Of a stretch of DNA of 64,000 nucleotides, positions 26,291 through 40,738 are shown one piece after another. A program made the position numbers and the translations under genes. This DNA comes from Azotobacter vinelandii CA (GTDB taxonomy: Bacteria > Pseudomonadota > Gammaproteobacteria > Pseudomonadales > Pseudomonadaceae). The notes beneath the pieces were generated by a model. The model ran no database searches and was not told the origin of the DNA. It saw nothing but the letters and a program-made list of their open reading frames with translations. The DNA is taken from assembly GCF_000380335.1 (NCBI RefSeq), contig NC_021149.1, positions 5,302,371 to 5,366,370 on the forward strand, in the 5' to 3' direction. Position 1 is the stretch's first letter, and each line of letters opens with the position of its first letter.

Positions 26291-27649
26291 ATGGACAAGA
26301 CAAGCAAGCAATGGTCCCTGGGCTGGCTGCTGGCCGGCCTGCTGGGCTGGTCTCCGGCCACGATGGCGCAGGACGGCGTGACGGTGGCCGATGTCAGCCG
26401 CCAGGCGTTTTCCCAGCCGCTGCCCGGCCTGGATGCGGCCGACAGGGAACGCTTCGCCCGCGGTCGCGGCCTGTTCCGCCAGGTCTGGGTCGTCTCCCCT
26501 TCGCTGGATGGCGAGGTGGATGGACTGGGCCCGCTGTACAACCGCCCCGCCTGCGGCTCCTGCCATCCGCTCAACGGACGCGGGCAGGCTCCCGACGGTC
26601 CCCGGCAGCGCCTGCGCTCGATGCTGGTACGGCTCTCCCTGCCCGGAGAGAACGACCACGGCGGCCCGCTGCCGCATCCCGACTATGGCGACCAGTTGAA
26701 CGACACCGGCATTCCCGGCGTCCCGCCGGAAGGCCGCGCGGCGATCGCCTGGGAGGAGCTGCCGTTCCGCTTTCCCGACGGCGAATCCCTGATGCTGCGC
26801 CGTCCCCGCCTGGCCCTGGAGGAACTGGCCTACGGCCCGCTGGACGGCGTGCTCACCTCGCTGCGCATCGGCCCGCCGGTATTCGGCCTCGGCCTGCTGG
26901 AGGCGGTGCCGGAGGAAACCCTGCTGGAGATGACCGCGCGCCCGGTGGTGGACGGCATCCAGGGACGGGTCAACCGGGTCTGGAGCACCGAAACCGGAGA
27001 CTGGCGGGTGGGACGCTTCGGCCTCAAGGCCAACGTCGCCAGCCTGCGCGAGCAAACTGCCTCGGCCATGGCCGGCGACCTGGGCATCACCTCGCGGCTA
27101 TATCCCGACAAGACCTGCACGCCCGTGCAGGATGCCTGCCGGCAGACGGCCGAAGGTGGCCAGCCGGAACTGGACGACGCCCAGCTCGACGACCTGGTGT
27201 TCTACCAGGCGCACCTGGCCGTTCCGGCCCGGCGCCAGCGCGACGATCCCCAGGTGCAACGCGGCGAGGCGCAGTTCCTGGCGCTGGGTTGCGCCGCCTG
27301 CCACCGCCCGCAACTGCGTACCGGCGATCGGGCCACCTACCCGCTGCTGCGCAACCGGACCATCCACCCCTATACCGACCTGCTGCTGCACGACATGGGC
27401 GAAGGACTGGCGGACGGACGGCCGGACCATCGGGCCAACGGCCGCGAATGGCGTACCCCGCCGCTGTGGGGCATCGGCCTGGTGGAGAGCATCAGCCCGC
27501 CGGGGCATTTCCTTCACGACGGACGGGCGCGCAACTTCACCGAAGCCATCCTCTGGCACGCCGGTGAGGCCCTGGCAGCCCGCGAGCGCTTCGTCGCGTT
27601 GCCGGCGGAATCCCGGCAGGCGCTGCTGGCGTTCCTGAAATCGATTTGA
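26291..27649 (+). CDS. Di-haem cytochrome c family protein (DUF1111, thiol oxidoreductase-like)
   Basis: 452 residues from ATG at 26291 (a GTG is one codon earlier), with a signal peptide ending in MAQ. Two c-type haem motifs are present, CGSCH at about residue 88 and CAACH at about 334. C-terminal landmarks are LLHDMGEGLADG and HFLHDGRARNFTEAI. This matches the DUF1111 di-haem family related to bacterial cytochrome c peroxidases. Members are often found beside iron-uptake genes, so a redox role on a metal ligand in the periplasm is inferred. It is 10 bases downstream of the binding-protein gene and ends the operon, converging with atpC. Confidence 0.85.
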   Translation: MDKTSKQWSLGWLLAGLLGWSPATMAQDGVTVADVSRQAFSQPLPGLDAADRERFARGRGLFRQVWVVSPSLDGEVDGLGPLYNRPACGSCHPLNGRGQAPDGPRQRLRSMLVRLSLPGENDHGGPLPHPDYGDQLNDTGIPGVPPEGRAAIAWEELPFRFPDGESLMLRRPRLALEELAYGPLDGVLTSLRIGPPVFGLGLLEAVPEETLLEMTARPVVDGIQGRVNRVWSTETGDWRVGRFGLKANVASLREQTASAMAGDLGITSRLYPDKTCTPVQDACRQTAEGGQPELDDAQLDDLVFYQAHLAVPARRQRDDPQVQRGEAQFLALGCAACHRPQLRTGDRATYPLLRNRTIHPYTDLLLHDMGEGLADGRPDHRANGREWRTPPLWGIGLVESISPPGHFLHDGRARNFTEAILWHAGEALAARERFVALPAESRQALLAFLKSI

Positions 27650-27798
27650 TCGTCACGGCCAACGGAACCCGGACGGTTCGCCTTCGCCTCGGTGAGTGCC
27701 CGAAGCCGGCAGGTTCCCGGGTCTTGGTTGTCGAGCGCATGGAACCGGGTGGGCGCAAGTATTCCGGGTGGCCCGTTGCGCGCTGTCGACAGAGGAAC

Positions 27799-27856
27799 CG
27801 CCTTTTCCCGGAAAAGGCGCTGGAGTAAAAAAGAAAGGGTAGCCTTGGCTACCCTT
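27799..27856. terminator. Convergent terminator pair between DUF1111 gene and atpC
   Basis: Two perfect 10-base hairpins stand in the convergent gap. CGCCTTTTCC (27799-27808) pairs with GGAAAAGGCG (27810-27819). AAGGGTAGCC (27835-27844) pairs with GGCTACCCTT (27847-27856). On the minus strand the second stem is followed by TTCTTTTTTA, so it is a good Rho-independent terminator for the atp operon. The first lacks a T tract and may serve the plus-strand operon or be only structural. Confidence 0.8.
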
Positions 27857-27884
27857 CTTCGTTTCGTGCGAAGCGGCGTCGAAC

Positions 27885-28313
27885 TCAGTGGCGGCCGTAC
27901 TTCTTGCGCAGCTCGTTGATGGTGCGCAACTGGGCGGCAGCCTCCGCCAGACGGGCGGCGGCGGAGCTGTAGTCGAACTCCGCGCCCTTCTCGCTGAGCG
28001 CCTTCTGGGCGGCCTTGACGGCTTCCTGGGCGGCGACCTCGTCCAGATCCTTGGCGCGGGTCGCAGTGTCGGCGAGCACCTTCACCATGCTCGGCTGCAC
28101 TTCGAGGAAGCCGCCGGAGATGTAGAAGATTTCCTCGTCGCCACCCTGCTTGATCACCCGCACCGGACCGGGCTTGAGATCGGTCAGCAGCGGCATGTGG
28201 CCCGGCAGGATACCGACGTCGCCCATGTTGGCATGGGCGATGACCATTTCCACCAGGCCCGAGAACAGCTCTTCTTCCGCGCTGACGATATCGCAATGGA
28301 CTGACATAGCCAT
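27885..28313 (-). CDS. atpC: ATP synthase F1 subunit epsilon
   Basis: 142 residues from the ATG at 28313 ([19 protein letters not shown]). This ATG was chosen over 28319 because GAGG is seven bases upstream, whereas it almost abuts the earlier ATG. The N-terminal beta-sandwich contains [21 protein letters not shown] and the C-terminal two-helix hairpin carries [17 protein letters not shown]. Epsilon links the gamma stalk to the c-ring and can inhibit ATP hydrolysis. It is the last gene of the atp operon, followed by a terminator. Confidence 0.97.
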   Translation of the reverse strand: MAMSVHCDIVSAEEELFSGLVEMVIAHANMGDVGILPGHMPLLTDLKPGPVRVIKQGGDEEIFYISGGFLEVQPSMVKVLADTATRAKDLDEVAAQEAVKAAQKALSEKGAEFDYSSAAARLAEAAAQLRTINELRKKYGRH

Positions 28314-28390
28314 ATTCATGCCTCGGTTAGCAGACGGCGCCACCGGGGTGGCGACCGCCTGGGCGAGCGCCCGCTAGCGGGCGCGCCAGG

Positions 28391-29779
<1,389 letters not shown>

Positions 29780-29798
29780 CTAACCTTATGAACCGTTC

Positions 29799-30662
29799 TC
29801 AAACCGCGGCAGCGCCGCCGACGATTTCCGAAATTTCCTGGGTGATCGCCGCCTGACGGGCCTTGTTGTAGACCAGTTGCAGATCGCTGATCAGTTCGCC
29901 GGCGTTGTCGGTCGCATTCTTCATCGCGATCATCCGCGCCGCCTGCTCGGCCGCGCCGTTCTCCACCACGGCCTGGTAGACCTGCGACTCCATGTAGCGA
30001 ACCAGCAGGGCGTCCAGCAGTTGCTGGGCATTGGGCTCGTACAGGTAGTCCCAGGTACCCTTCTGGACGCCTTCGTCGTCGCTTGCGGCCAGCGGCAACA
30101 ACTGCTCGACGACGGGCTTCTGGGTCATAGTGTTGATGAACTTGTTCGACGCCAGGTACAGACGGTCCACACGGCCTTCGTGGAAGGCATCCAGCATCAC
30201 CTTGATGCTGCCGATCAGACTGTTGATCGAGGGCTCTTCACCCAGGTTGCCGATCGCCGCGACCACATTGCCGCCGTAGCTGCGGAAGAAACTGGCCCCC
30301 TTGTTGCCGATCACGCAGAAGTCGGCTTCGACGCCCTTGTCGTGCCACTCCTTCATGCTCTTGATCAGGGCCTTGAACAGGTTGATGTTCAGGCCACCGC
30401 ACAGACCGCGGTCGGTGGAGACGAGGATGTAACCGACGCGCTTGACCGGACGCTCGACCATGAACGGGTGCTTGTATTCCGGGTTGGCCTTGGCCAGATG
30501 GCCGATGACCTGACGGATCCGCTCCGCATAGGGGCGGCTGGCAGCCATGCGCAACTGGGCCTTGCGCATCTTGCTGACCGCCACCTTTTCCATGGCGCTG
30601 GTGATCTTCTGCGTGCTCTTGATGCTCGCAATCTTGCTGCGAATCTCTTTTGCGCCTGCCAT
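29799..30662 (-). CDS. atpG: ATP synthase F1 subunit gamma
   Basis: 287 residues, the usual length. The N-terminal helix [32 protein letters not shown] and C-terminal helix [18 protein letters not shown]...[23 protein letters not shown] form the rotating central stalk. DRGLCGGLN marks the Rossmann-like part. It couples c-ring rotation to the beta-subunit catalytic cycle. It is the fourth gene from the end of the operon. Confidence 0.98.
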   Translation of the reverse strand: MAGAKEIRSKIASIKSTQKITSAMEKVAVSKMRKAQLRMAASRPYAERIRQVIGHLAKANPEYKHPFMVERPVKRVGYILVSTDRGLCGGLNINLFKALIKSMKEWHDKGVEADFCVIGNKGASFFRSYGGNVVAAIGNLGEEPSINSLIGSIKVMLDAFHEGRVDRLYLASNKFINTMTQKPVVEQLLPLAASDDEGVQKGTWDYLYEPNAQQLLDALLVRYMESQVYQAVVENGAAEQAARMIAMKNATDNAGELISDLQLVYNKARQAAITQEISEIVGGAAAV

Positions 30663-30712
30663 TTGACACCTTTCGGGTTAGCAGGCGGGAGCCTTGCGGC
30701 TCCCGCTGCGGC

Positions 30713-32257
<1,545 letters not shown>

Positions 32258-32272
32258 GCCATGACCCTCAAA

Positions 32273-32809
32273 TCAGGATTTCAACGATTCGGCCAACTGG
32301 CTCAGTTTGCCGCGGACCGAACCGTCGACAACCAGGTCGCCGGCGCGGATGACCAGGCCACCGATCAGAGCAGGATTCACTACCTGCCTGGGGTTGACGG
32401 AACGATCTAGCCGCTTCGACAGGGCGGCAGCCAAGGTCTCGAGTTGCTCGGCGGAAAGCTCGTAGGCCGTCTCGAGTTCGACGTCGATCGTTTTTTCGGC
32501 TTCTGCCTTGTATGCCTCGAACTGTTCGCGCACAGTCGGCAATACGAACAGGCGATCATGCTCGCCCAGATTGGCGATGAAGTTGCGGAACGCCTCATCG
32601 ACGTCGTCGGCGAACAGACGCAGCACGGCCTCGACCTTGCTTTCGCGGGTCAGGCGCGGGTTGCGCAGCAGTTCGGCGACTTCGGGGGCTTCAACGACAG
32701 CGGCAGCCAGGCCCAACATGCCCGACCAGGCGTCGCTGCCATTGGCCGCGCTGGCATACTCGAAAGCGGCTTTTGCGTAAGGCCGAGCAAGCGTCTGGTT
32801 ATTGATCAT
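32273..32809 (-). CDS. atpH: ATP synthase F1 subunit delta
   Basis: 178 residues. The N-terminal helical domain (LARPYAKAAFEYA) binds the alpha N-terminus and the C-terminal part (NPALIGGLVIRAGDLVVDGSVRGKLSQL) binds subunit b, so delta ties the F1 head to the peripheral stalk. It stands 12 bases after atpF. Confidence 0.97.
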   Translation of the reverse strand: MINNQTLARPYAKAAFEYASAANGSDAWSGMLGLAAAVVEAPEVAELLRNPRLTRESKVEAVLRLFADDVDEAFRNFIANLGEHDRLFVLPTVREQFEAYKAEAEKTIDVELETAYELSAEQLETLAAALSKRLDRSVNPRQVVNPALIGGLVIRAGDLVVDGSVRGKLSQLAESLKS

Positions 32810-32821
32810 CGCTTGCCTCGC

Positions 32822-33292
32822 TTAGAGTTGGGAGGCCAGTTTTTCGACCAGCTTGTTGTGTGCCTTGGTGTCCACTTTGGACTCCAGGATCTTCTCCGCA
32901 CCCAGGATGGCCAGAGCCGCCACCTGTTTGCGCAGTTCTTCCCTGGCACGGTTCACTTCCTGCTCGATCTCGGCCTTGGCCCCGGCAATCAGTCGCTCGC
33001 CTTCGCTCTGCGCCTGCTGCTTGGCGTCTTCGATGATCGCATTGGCCTGCTTGTTTGCCTGCTCGATGATCTGGGTAGCCTGCTCGCGGGATTCACGCAG
33101 GGTGTTGGAAACCTTTTCCTGGGCCAACTTCAGATCCTGCTGGGCACGGCCTGCAGCATCCAGGCCCTCGGCGATTTTCTTCTGGCGTTCCTGCATGGCC
33201 TGAGTGAGTGGCGGCCAAACATACTTCATGCAGAACCAGACGAAAATAGCGAAGGCGATCGTTTGACCGAATAGCGTCAAATTTATATTCAC
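32822..33292 (-). CDS. atpF: ATP synthase Fo subunit b
   Basis: 156 residues. One N-terminal membrane helix ([23 protein letters not shown]) is followed by a long charged helix, the peripheral stalk dimer that holds F1 stationary. The start is GTG with GAGGT about eight bases upstream. It lies between atpE and atpH. Confidence 0.97.
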   Translation of the reverse strand: MNINLTLFGQTIAFAIFVWFCMKYVWPPLTQAMQERQKKIAEGLDAAGRAQQDLKLAQEKVSNTLRESREQATQIIEQANKQANAIIEDAKQQAQSEGERLIAGAKAEIEQEVNRAREELRKQVAALAILGAEKILESKVDTKAHNKLVEKLASQL

Positions 33293-33385
33293 AGCGATTT
33301 ACCTCGTGCTATCTCGTTCGGCGCGTTTGCCATTTCCGGGACGAGGGGGCTCGCCGGGCGAACCCCTTCTTAAACCGGGAAATGC

Positions 33386-33637
<252 letters not shown>

Positions 33638-33675
33638 CTAAGGGTAGGTTGGTTTGGGGGAAGCGTTATTGCCGG

Positions 33676-34509
<834 letters not shown>

Positions 34510-34908
34510 TCAATGCTTCGGTTTGTTCCTCATCAGCAGGAGTGCACTCGCTCCGACACCGAGCACCAGCAGGTAGCCGCCGAACAGCGCCAGCGGTTCG
34601 AGAGGCCGCACCCCCACAAACACCAGCGCGAAGAGCGCCGCTGTCAGAATCATTTTTCCCATCTCACCGGACCAGAGGGACTGGACCACGGCCCTGGCCG
34701 AACGCGCGCCGAAATAGCGAAAGGCCCTATGGGCGAAATACAGGTTGGCCAGCCAGGCGATCAGGCTCCCGAGCAGGGCCGAATACCCTGCGACCAACCC
34801 CAAAAACACACCGCACGCAAAGGCCGTGGCAAGTCCGCTCAGGGCCTGCACGACCAGTACACGAAACACGGGAAGGCGATGGAAAGGTGTCCGGTTACGT
34901 ATGTTCAC
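34510..34908 (-). CDS. atpI: ATP synthase assembly protein I
   Basis: 132 residues with four hydrophobic segments (ALSGLATAFACGVFLGLVAGYSALLGSLIAWLANLYFA is typical of AtpI). It helps assemble the c-ring and is first in the atp operon. The start is GTG (MNIRNRTPFHRL). The near-consensus promoter about 60 bases upstream drives the operon. Confidence 0.92.
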   Translation of the reverse strand: MNIRNRTPFHRLPVFRVLVVQALSGLATAFACGVFLGLVAGYSALLGSLIAWLANLYFAHRAFRYFGARSARAVVQSLWSGEMGKMILTAALFALVFVGVRPLEPLALFGGYLLVLGVGASALLLMRNKPKH

Positions 34909-34968
34909 ACAATCCCCGTCGCCATGGCGGAGCGTTCAACGAGCTTACCGCTATCAAAATGCGCGGCG

Positions 34969-34997
34969 AGTATAGGGGTGCATCCAAGTCGGTTCAA
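34969..34997 (-). promoter_or_regulatory. Predicted sigma-70 promoter of the atp operon
   Basis: On the minus strand TTGAAC (34992-34997) and TATACT (34969-34974) are separated by exactly 17 bases. It points towards atpI and lies in the 130-base gap after parB. Confidence 0.85.
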
Positions 34998-35040
34998 CCT
35001 TCGGGTAGTCTTTTCCGATCGCCCGCTACACGCCGGAATA

Positions 35041-35925
35041 TCAGCGGATGTGGGCCAGAACCCCCTGAAGTTCGTCCAGCGAGTTGTAGCGGATCACAAG
35101 TTGGCCCTTGCCTTTCTGGCTGTGCCTGATCTGCACCGGTGAGCCCAAACGCTCCGCCAGCCGCTGTTCCAGACGGGTTATGTCCGGATCGACCGTAGGG
35201 GTTTTCTCCGCCTGCGGTTGCTCGTTCAGCCACTGGCGCACCAGCGCCTCGGTTTGCCGGACCGTCAATCCGTGTGCGACAACATGACGCGCGCCTTCCA
35301 CCTGCCGTTCGGCGGGAAGGCCGAGCAACGCACGGGCGTGGCCCATTTCCAGATCGCCATGTGCCAGCAGGGTCTTGATCTCCTCCGGCAGGGAAATCAG
35401 CCGCAGCAGATTGCTGACGCTGACCCGCGACTTGCCCACCGCATCGGCGACCTGCTGCTGGGTCAGTTGGAACTCCTGCTGCAGGCGCTGCAGGGCGAGG
35501 GCTTCCTCGAGCGGATTGAGGTTCTCGCGCTGGATGTTCTCGATCAGCGCCATGGCGATGGCGGCCTCGTCCGGCACGTCGCGGACGATGGCCGGAATCT
35601 TCTTCAGACCGGCCTGCTGGCTGGCCCGCCAGCGCCGTTCGCCGGCGATGATCTCGTAGCGCTGGCCATCGAGCGGCCGCACCACGATCGGCTGCATCAC
35701 CCCTTGCGCCTGGATCGATTGCGCCAGTTCCTCCAGAGCCACCGGGTCCATGTCGCGGCGCGGCTGGTACTTGCCGCGCTGGATCGACTCCAGCGGCAGA
35801 TGCTGCAGTTCATGGCCATCGACCTGCTGCTGCTCGATTTCCTTCTGCAGGGTGGCCACGCCGCCACCGGTACCGCCCAGCAGGGCATCCAGCCCGCGAC
35901 CCAGGCCTCGTTTCTTGATTGCCAT
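35041..35925 (-). CDS. parB: Chromosome-partitioning protein ParB (Spo0J)
   Basis: 294 residues. The CTP-binding N-domain has GERRWRA at about 104-110 and ENIQRE at about 135; the central helix-turn-helix reads LTQQQVADAVGKSRVSVSNLLRL. The C-terminal segment is the dimerisation domain. ParB loads on parS sites near oriC and slides as a CTP-dependent clamp, with ParA driving segregation. It lies 9 bases after parA. No good parS site (TGTTCCACGTGGAACA) was noticed inside this window. Confidence 0.97.
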   Translation of the reverse strand: MAIKKRGLGRGLDALLGGTGGGVATLQKEIEQQQVDGHELQHLPLESIQRGKYQPRRDMDPVALEELAQSIQAQGVMQPIVVRPLDGQRYEIIAGERRWRASQQAGLKKIPAIVRDVPDEAAIAMALIENIQRENLNPLEEALALQRLQQEFQLTQQQVADAVGKSRVSVSNLLRLISLPEEIKTLLAHGDLEMGHARALLGLPAERQVEGARHVVAHGLTVRQTEALVRQWLNEQPQAEKTPTVDPDITRLEQRLAERLGSPVQIRHSQKGKGQLVIRYNSLDELQGVLAHIR

Positions 35926-35934
35926 GGAAGCTCC

Positions 35935-36723
35935 TTATGCTCTGACGCCGCGCGCAGCCTTGCGCTGGCGGCGCGACAGCTCGCTGGCCAGCGCCAGATA
36001 AGCCTGGGCACCCTTGGATTGCTTGTCGTAGACCAGCGCCGGCATGCCGTGGCTGGGCGCCTCGGCCAGGCGCACGTTGCGCGGGATGACGGTTTCGTAG
36101 AGCTTGTCGCCGAAGTGTGCCTGGAGTTGCTCGGACACTTCGTTGGTCAGGCTGATGCGCGGATCGTACATGGTGCGCAGCAGGCCCTCGATCTGCAGGT
36201 TCGGATTGAGCGCCTGACCGATGCGCTGGATCGAGTTGACCAGATCGCTCAACCCTTCCAGTGCGTAGTATTCGCACTGCATGGGGATGATCACCCCGTC
36301 GGAGGCGGCCAGGGCATTGACGGTCAGCATGGACAGCGAGGGTGGGCAGTCGATCAGGATGTAGTCGTAGTTCTCGCGGATCGGCGCCAGGGCCTCGCGC
36401 AGGCGATGCTCCTTGCCCGGCTTGTCGAGCAGGACGACCTCTGCCGCGGTGAGATCTCGGTTGGCCGGCAGCAGTTGGTAGCCGCCGTGCTCGGAGAAGT
36501 GCATGGCCTCGGCGAAACTGCAGTCGCCGGTCAGCACGTCGTAAACCGAATGCTCCAGGTTCAGCTTGTCCACACCGCTGCCGGTGGTGGCGTTGCCCTG
36601 CGGATCGAGGTCGATCAGCAGCACGCGTCGGCGCGTGGCGACCAGCGAAGCGGCCAGGTTGATGCAAGTGGTGGTCTTGGCCACGCCGCCCTTCTGGTTG
36701 GCGATGGCGAGTACTTTAGCCAT
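35935..36723 (-). CDS. parA: Chromosome-partitioning ATPase ParA (Soj)
   Basis: 262 residues. It begins MAKVLAIANQKGGVAKTTT with the deviant Walker A motif (two lysines), followed by LLIDLDPQGNATTG and IDCPPSLS. It forms DNA-bound ATP dimers that are stimulated by ParB to move origins apart. It sits between rsmG and parB, in the usual gidA-gidB-parA-parB order. Confidence 0.97.
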   Translation of the reverse strand: MAKVLAIANQKGGVAKTTTCINLAASLVATRRRVLLIDLDPQGNATTGSGVDKLNLEHSVYDVLTGDCSFAEAMHFSEHGGYQLLPANRDLTAAEVVLLDKPGKEHRLREALAPIRENYDYILIDCPPSLSMLTVNALAASDGVIIPMQCEYYALEGLSDLVNSIQRIGQALNPNLQIEGLLRTMYDPRISLTNEVSEQLQAHFGDKLYETVIPRNVRLAEAPSHGMPALVYDKQSKGAQAYLALASELSRRQRKAARGVRA

Positions 36724-36741
36724 GGTCAGCGTCTGTCCGGA

Positions 36742-37388
36742 TCATGGAGTGCGGCGCAGTATCAGCAGATGGCGCTGACCCTGACAACCGGGAACCCTGA
36801 GCTCATAGGTGCGTTCCAGTCGAAAATCGTTCGGCAGGGCCTGCAGCTCGTCGTCCGGCTGCACTCCCTTCATCGCCAGCCAGCGGGTTTCACTGTCGCC
36901 GAGATGACGGGTCCAGCCGGCGAAATCCGCCAGCGAACTGAACGCCCGCGAGCAGATGCCGGAGAACGGCTGCGCGGGTTTGAACGCCTCGACCCGACTG
37001 TGAACGACTTCCAGGTTTTGCAATTGCAGTTCCAGTTTCACCTGGGTGAGAAAACGGGTCTTCTTGCCATTGGAATCCAGCAGGGTGAAACGCCGTCCGG
37101 GAAACAGAATGGCCAGCGGAACCCCCGGCATGCCGCCGCCGCTGCCGACGTCCAGCCAGTCGTCCCCGGCTTCGGCGATCTGCGGCGTCACGCTGAGGCT
37201 ATCGAGCAGATGGCGCGAGACCATCTCGTCCGGATCGCGCACGGCGGTGAGATTGTAGGCCTTGTTCCACTTGATCAACAGCGCCAGGTAGGCGAGCAGT
37301 TGTTCGCGTTGGCGCTCGGACAGTTCGATGCCCAGTTCGCGGGCGCCACGCGCCAGTTCCTCGGCGTGGCGGGCGGTGACCGCGGACA

Positions 37389-37389
<1 letters not shown>
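36742..37389 (-). CDS. rsmG: 16S rRNA m7G527 methyltransferase RsmG (GidB)
   Basis: 215 residues. The SAM-binding motif [27 protein letters not shown] is clear. It methylates G527 (E. coli numbering) of 16S rRNA. The ATG overlaps the mnmG stop (TGATG at 37387-37391), so the two are coupled. Confidence 0.97.
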
Positions 37390-39281
<1,892 letters not shown>

Positions 39282-39324
39282 CACGCACCTCGTGCCTGTT
39301 CGCAGGGGAAAAGGAAGGGCGGCA

Positions 39325-39353
39325 AGTATAGAGAGTTAGGCGGAACGAATGAA
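39325..39353 (-). promoter_or_regulatory. Possible mnmG promoter
   Basis: TATACT on the minus strand (39325-39330) with a poor -35 (TTCATT, 39348-39353) 17 bases upstream, about 45 bases from the mnmG start. Confidence 0.45.
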
Positions 39354-39423
39354 GGTCATGCACAAAAAATAGCCAGCATGCCTTTTCGTGTCGATTCGCG
39401 GGCCTCTACAGAGATAAACAGGA

Positions 39424-39735
39424 TGAAATCTTTAAAAAGCTTGTTCTTGTGTTTATGTATGAGGTGCATGGCTTCTGTGGATAACTGATGGGAAGCTGTT
39501 TCCCATCGGCTTTCGCGGTCAGGACAAGGTTGTGGTGATCCTGCCTGTGGATATTGGGTAGGCTGTCGGCCTCCTGTGCATGGATTCGAATGTTATCAAC
39601 AGGACGAGTTATCTACATGTCCGTCCTGGGTTTATCGACGGAGCTCAATGAGAGTTTTCCACAGGGCTGAATTGACGTTCTGCTGGACGCTGCCAAGCAC
39701 CTTGTTAGGCGAAGGCTGGACGGGCATGTTGATAA
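39424..39735. other. DnaA-box cluster upstream of mnmG (origin-like)
   Basis: Six sequences matching or close to the DnaA box TTATCCACA lie within 260 bases: TGTGGATAA (39476-39484, perfect on the minus strand), TGTGGATAT (39546-39554), TTATCAACA (39593-39601), TTATCTACA (39609-39617), TTTTCCACA (39655-39663) and TGTTGATAA (39727-39735). A relatively AT-rich stretch (39424-39457) lies beside them. Escherichia coli has its origin next to gidA/mnmG, so this may be an origin-like or DnaA-titrating site in addition to the rpmH-side origin at the right end of the window. No gene is seen between mnmG and 39820. Confidence 0.65.
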
Positions 39736-39825
39736 CGGTACGGGGACTGGGCCGCATCGTTGAGTGGGGTGGGGGGGGGAATGGAGATGGGCAGGGCGGT
39801 GAGGATCTGGCCTGGATTGTCGATG

Positions 39826-39910
39826 GTTTCAGCGGCACGATGCGCTTGGTTTCGATATCGCCGGCGTCGTAGTGTTCGATTGGCGCACGAACCACGTGGT
39901 CCAGCGTTCG
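39826..39910 (-). pseudogene. Remnant of an Mrr-like nuclease gene 3' end
   Basis: On the minus strand this encodes TLDHVVRAPIEHYDAGDIETKRIVPLK, closely matching the C-terminus of the intact Mrr-type protein at 56749-57741 (TLDHVVRALIEHYDATDAETKRIVPLK). Only this terminal piece exists, with no upstream body, so it is a fragment. It comes either from an old duplication or from a second, related nuclease gene lost during island turnover. Confidence 0.75.
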
Positions 39911-39930
39911 TAATATCAACAAGGTCTGCG

Positions 39931-40725
39931 ATGAGCGAGTACCAGTACTACAAAATTCGCGACCATAGACCGGCCGCGCTGACTCACACCGAGATGGCCG
40001 AACTGCGTGCCGTGTCGGCCCGCTCCGTTATCACGCCCGCCATATCGTCCCGCCGCACGGCTGGATCGAGAGCAAGCCATCACCGCGATGCTCCGCTTCG
40101 ATACCGGCATAGACCGCTTTCGGCAAGACGGTCACCACCGCCGCTCTGATCGCCCGGCGTGGCATCGACACGCTGGTACATCGCACCGAACTGCTCAGGC
40201 ACTGACAGGAATGGCTGCAGGCCTTTCTGTTCATGCATCCGCAACACCGCCGTCAGGCCGGCCAGAGCCCCGCAACTGCTGGAAGTCGTTTCGCGTACGC
40301 AGCTCCCTGACGGTGCCGCCATCTACGGCGGCTCGCCAGTAACCGGGTCCACACGGTGGCCATCACCGAAGAGATCGTGTGGCCGATCGCGTCCAGGAAA
40401 CAGCGGGCCGGTGTGACCGCCGAATTGGATGCGCTGGATGCCGACGCCCCGCAGGTATTGCTGGCCACCGGCAGACTGGTCGGCGAGGGATTCATACCTT
40501 GCTGCAGGCGGTGCCCATCTCGTGGAAAGGCACGCTGCAGCAATATGCCGGCTGCCTGCACTGCGAGCAGACAGGTAAGACCCATGTCCGCATCGTCGAT
40601 TTCATCGACACGCACCATCCGTCTCTGCTGCGCATGCGGGAGCGGCGGCAGCACAGCTATCAAACGATGGGTCATCGACTGGGCGTCAGCGGAGCATTGG
40701 ATGCTGCAGCCGCGATAGCCACCAG
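39931..40725 (+). pseudogene. Decayed SF2 helicase-family gene(s)
   Basis: Begins MSEYQYYKIRDHRPAALTHTEMAELRAVS, the start of a conserved hypothetical protein I associate with a neighbouring helicase, then quickly loses frame. Around 40110-40220 a helicase motif I region is still readable across stops (FGKTVTTAALIARRG, then TLVHRTELLRH). At 40450-40700, in two frames, motifs V and VI remain: LLATGRLVGEGF, frameshift, then VPISWKGTLQQYAGCLHCEQ. Motif VI would normally read QQYAGRLHR, so two arginines have become cysteines. Most of the helicase middle is deleted. Clearly non-functional. Confidence 0.75.
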
Positions 40726-40738
40726 GAAACGCGCAGGC

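Noticed and set aside
39749..39766. GCATCG...AGTG at 39753-39765 as the second attachment copy
   Set aside because: It shares only about 10 of 18 bases with the mnmE-end core and lies in the opposite orientation, so it cannot be a direct-repeat att site.
39885..39905. CCACGTGG near 39892 as a parS site
   Set aside because: Only the central 8 bases match TGTTCCACGTGGAACA, and the sequence is the coding remnant of the Mrr 3' end, where the intact copy shows a similar codon pattern.
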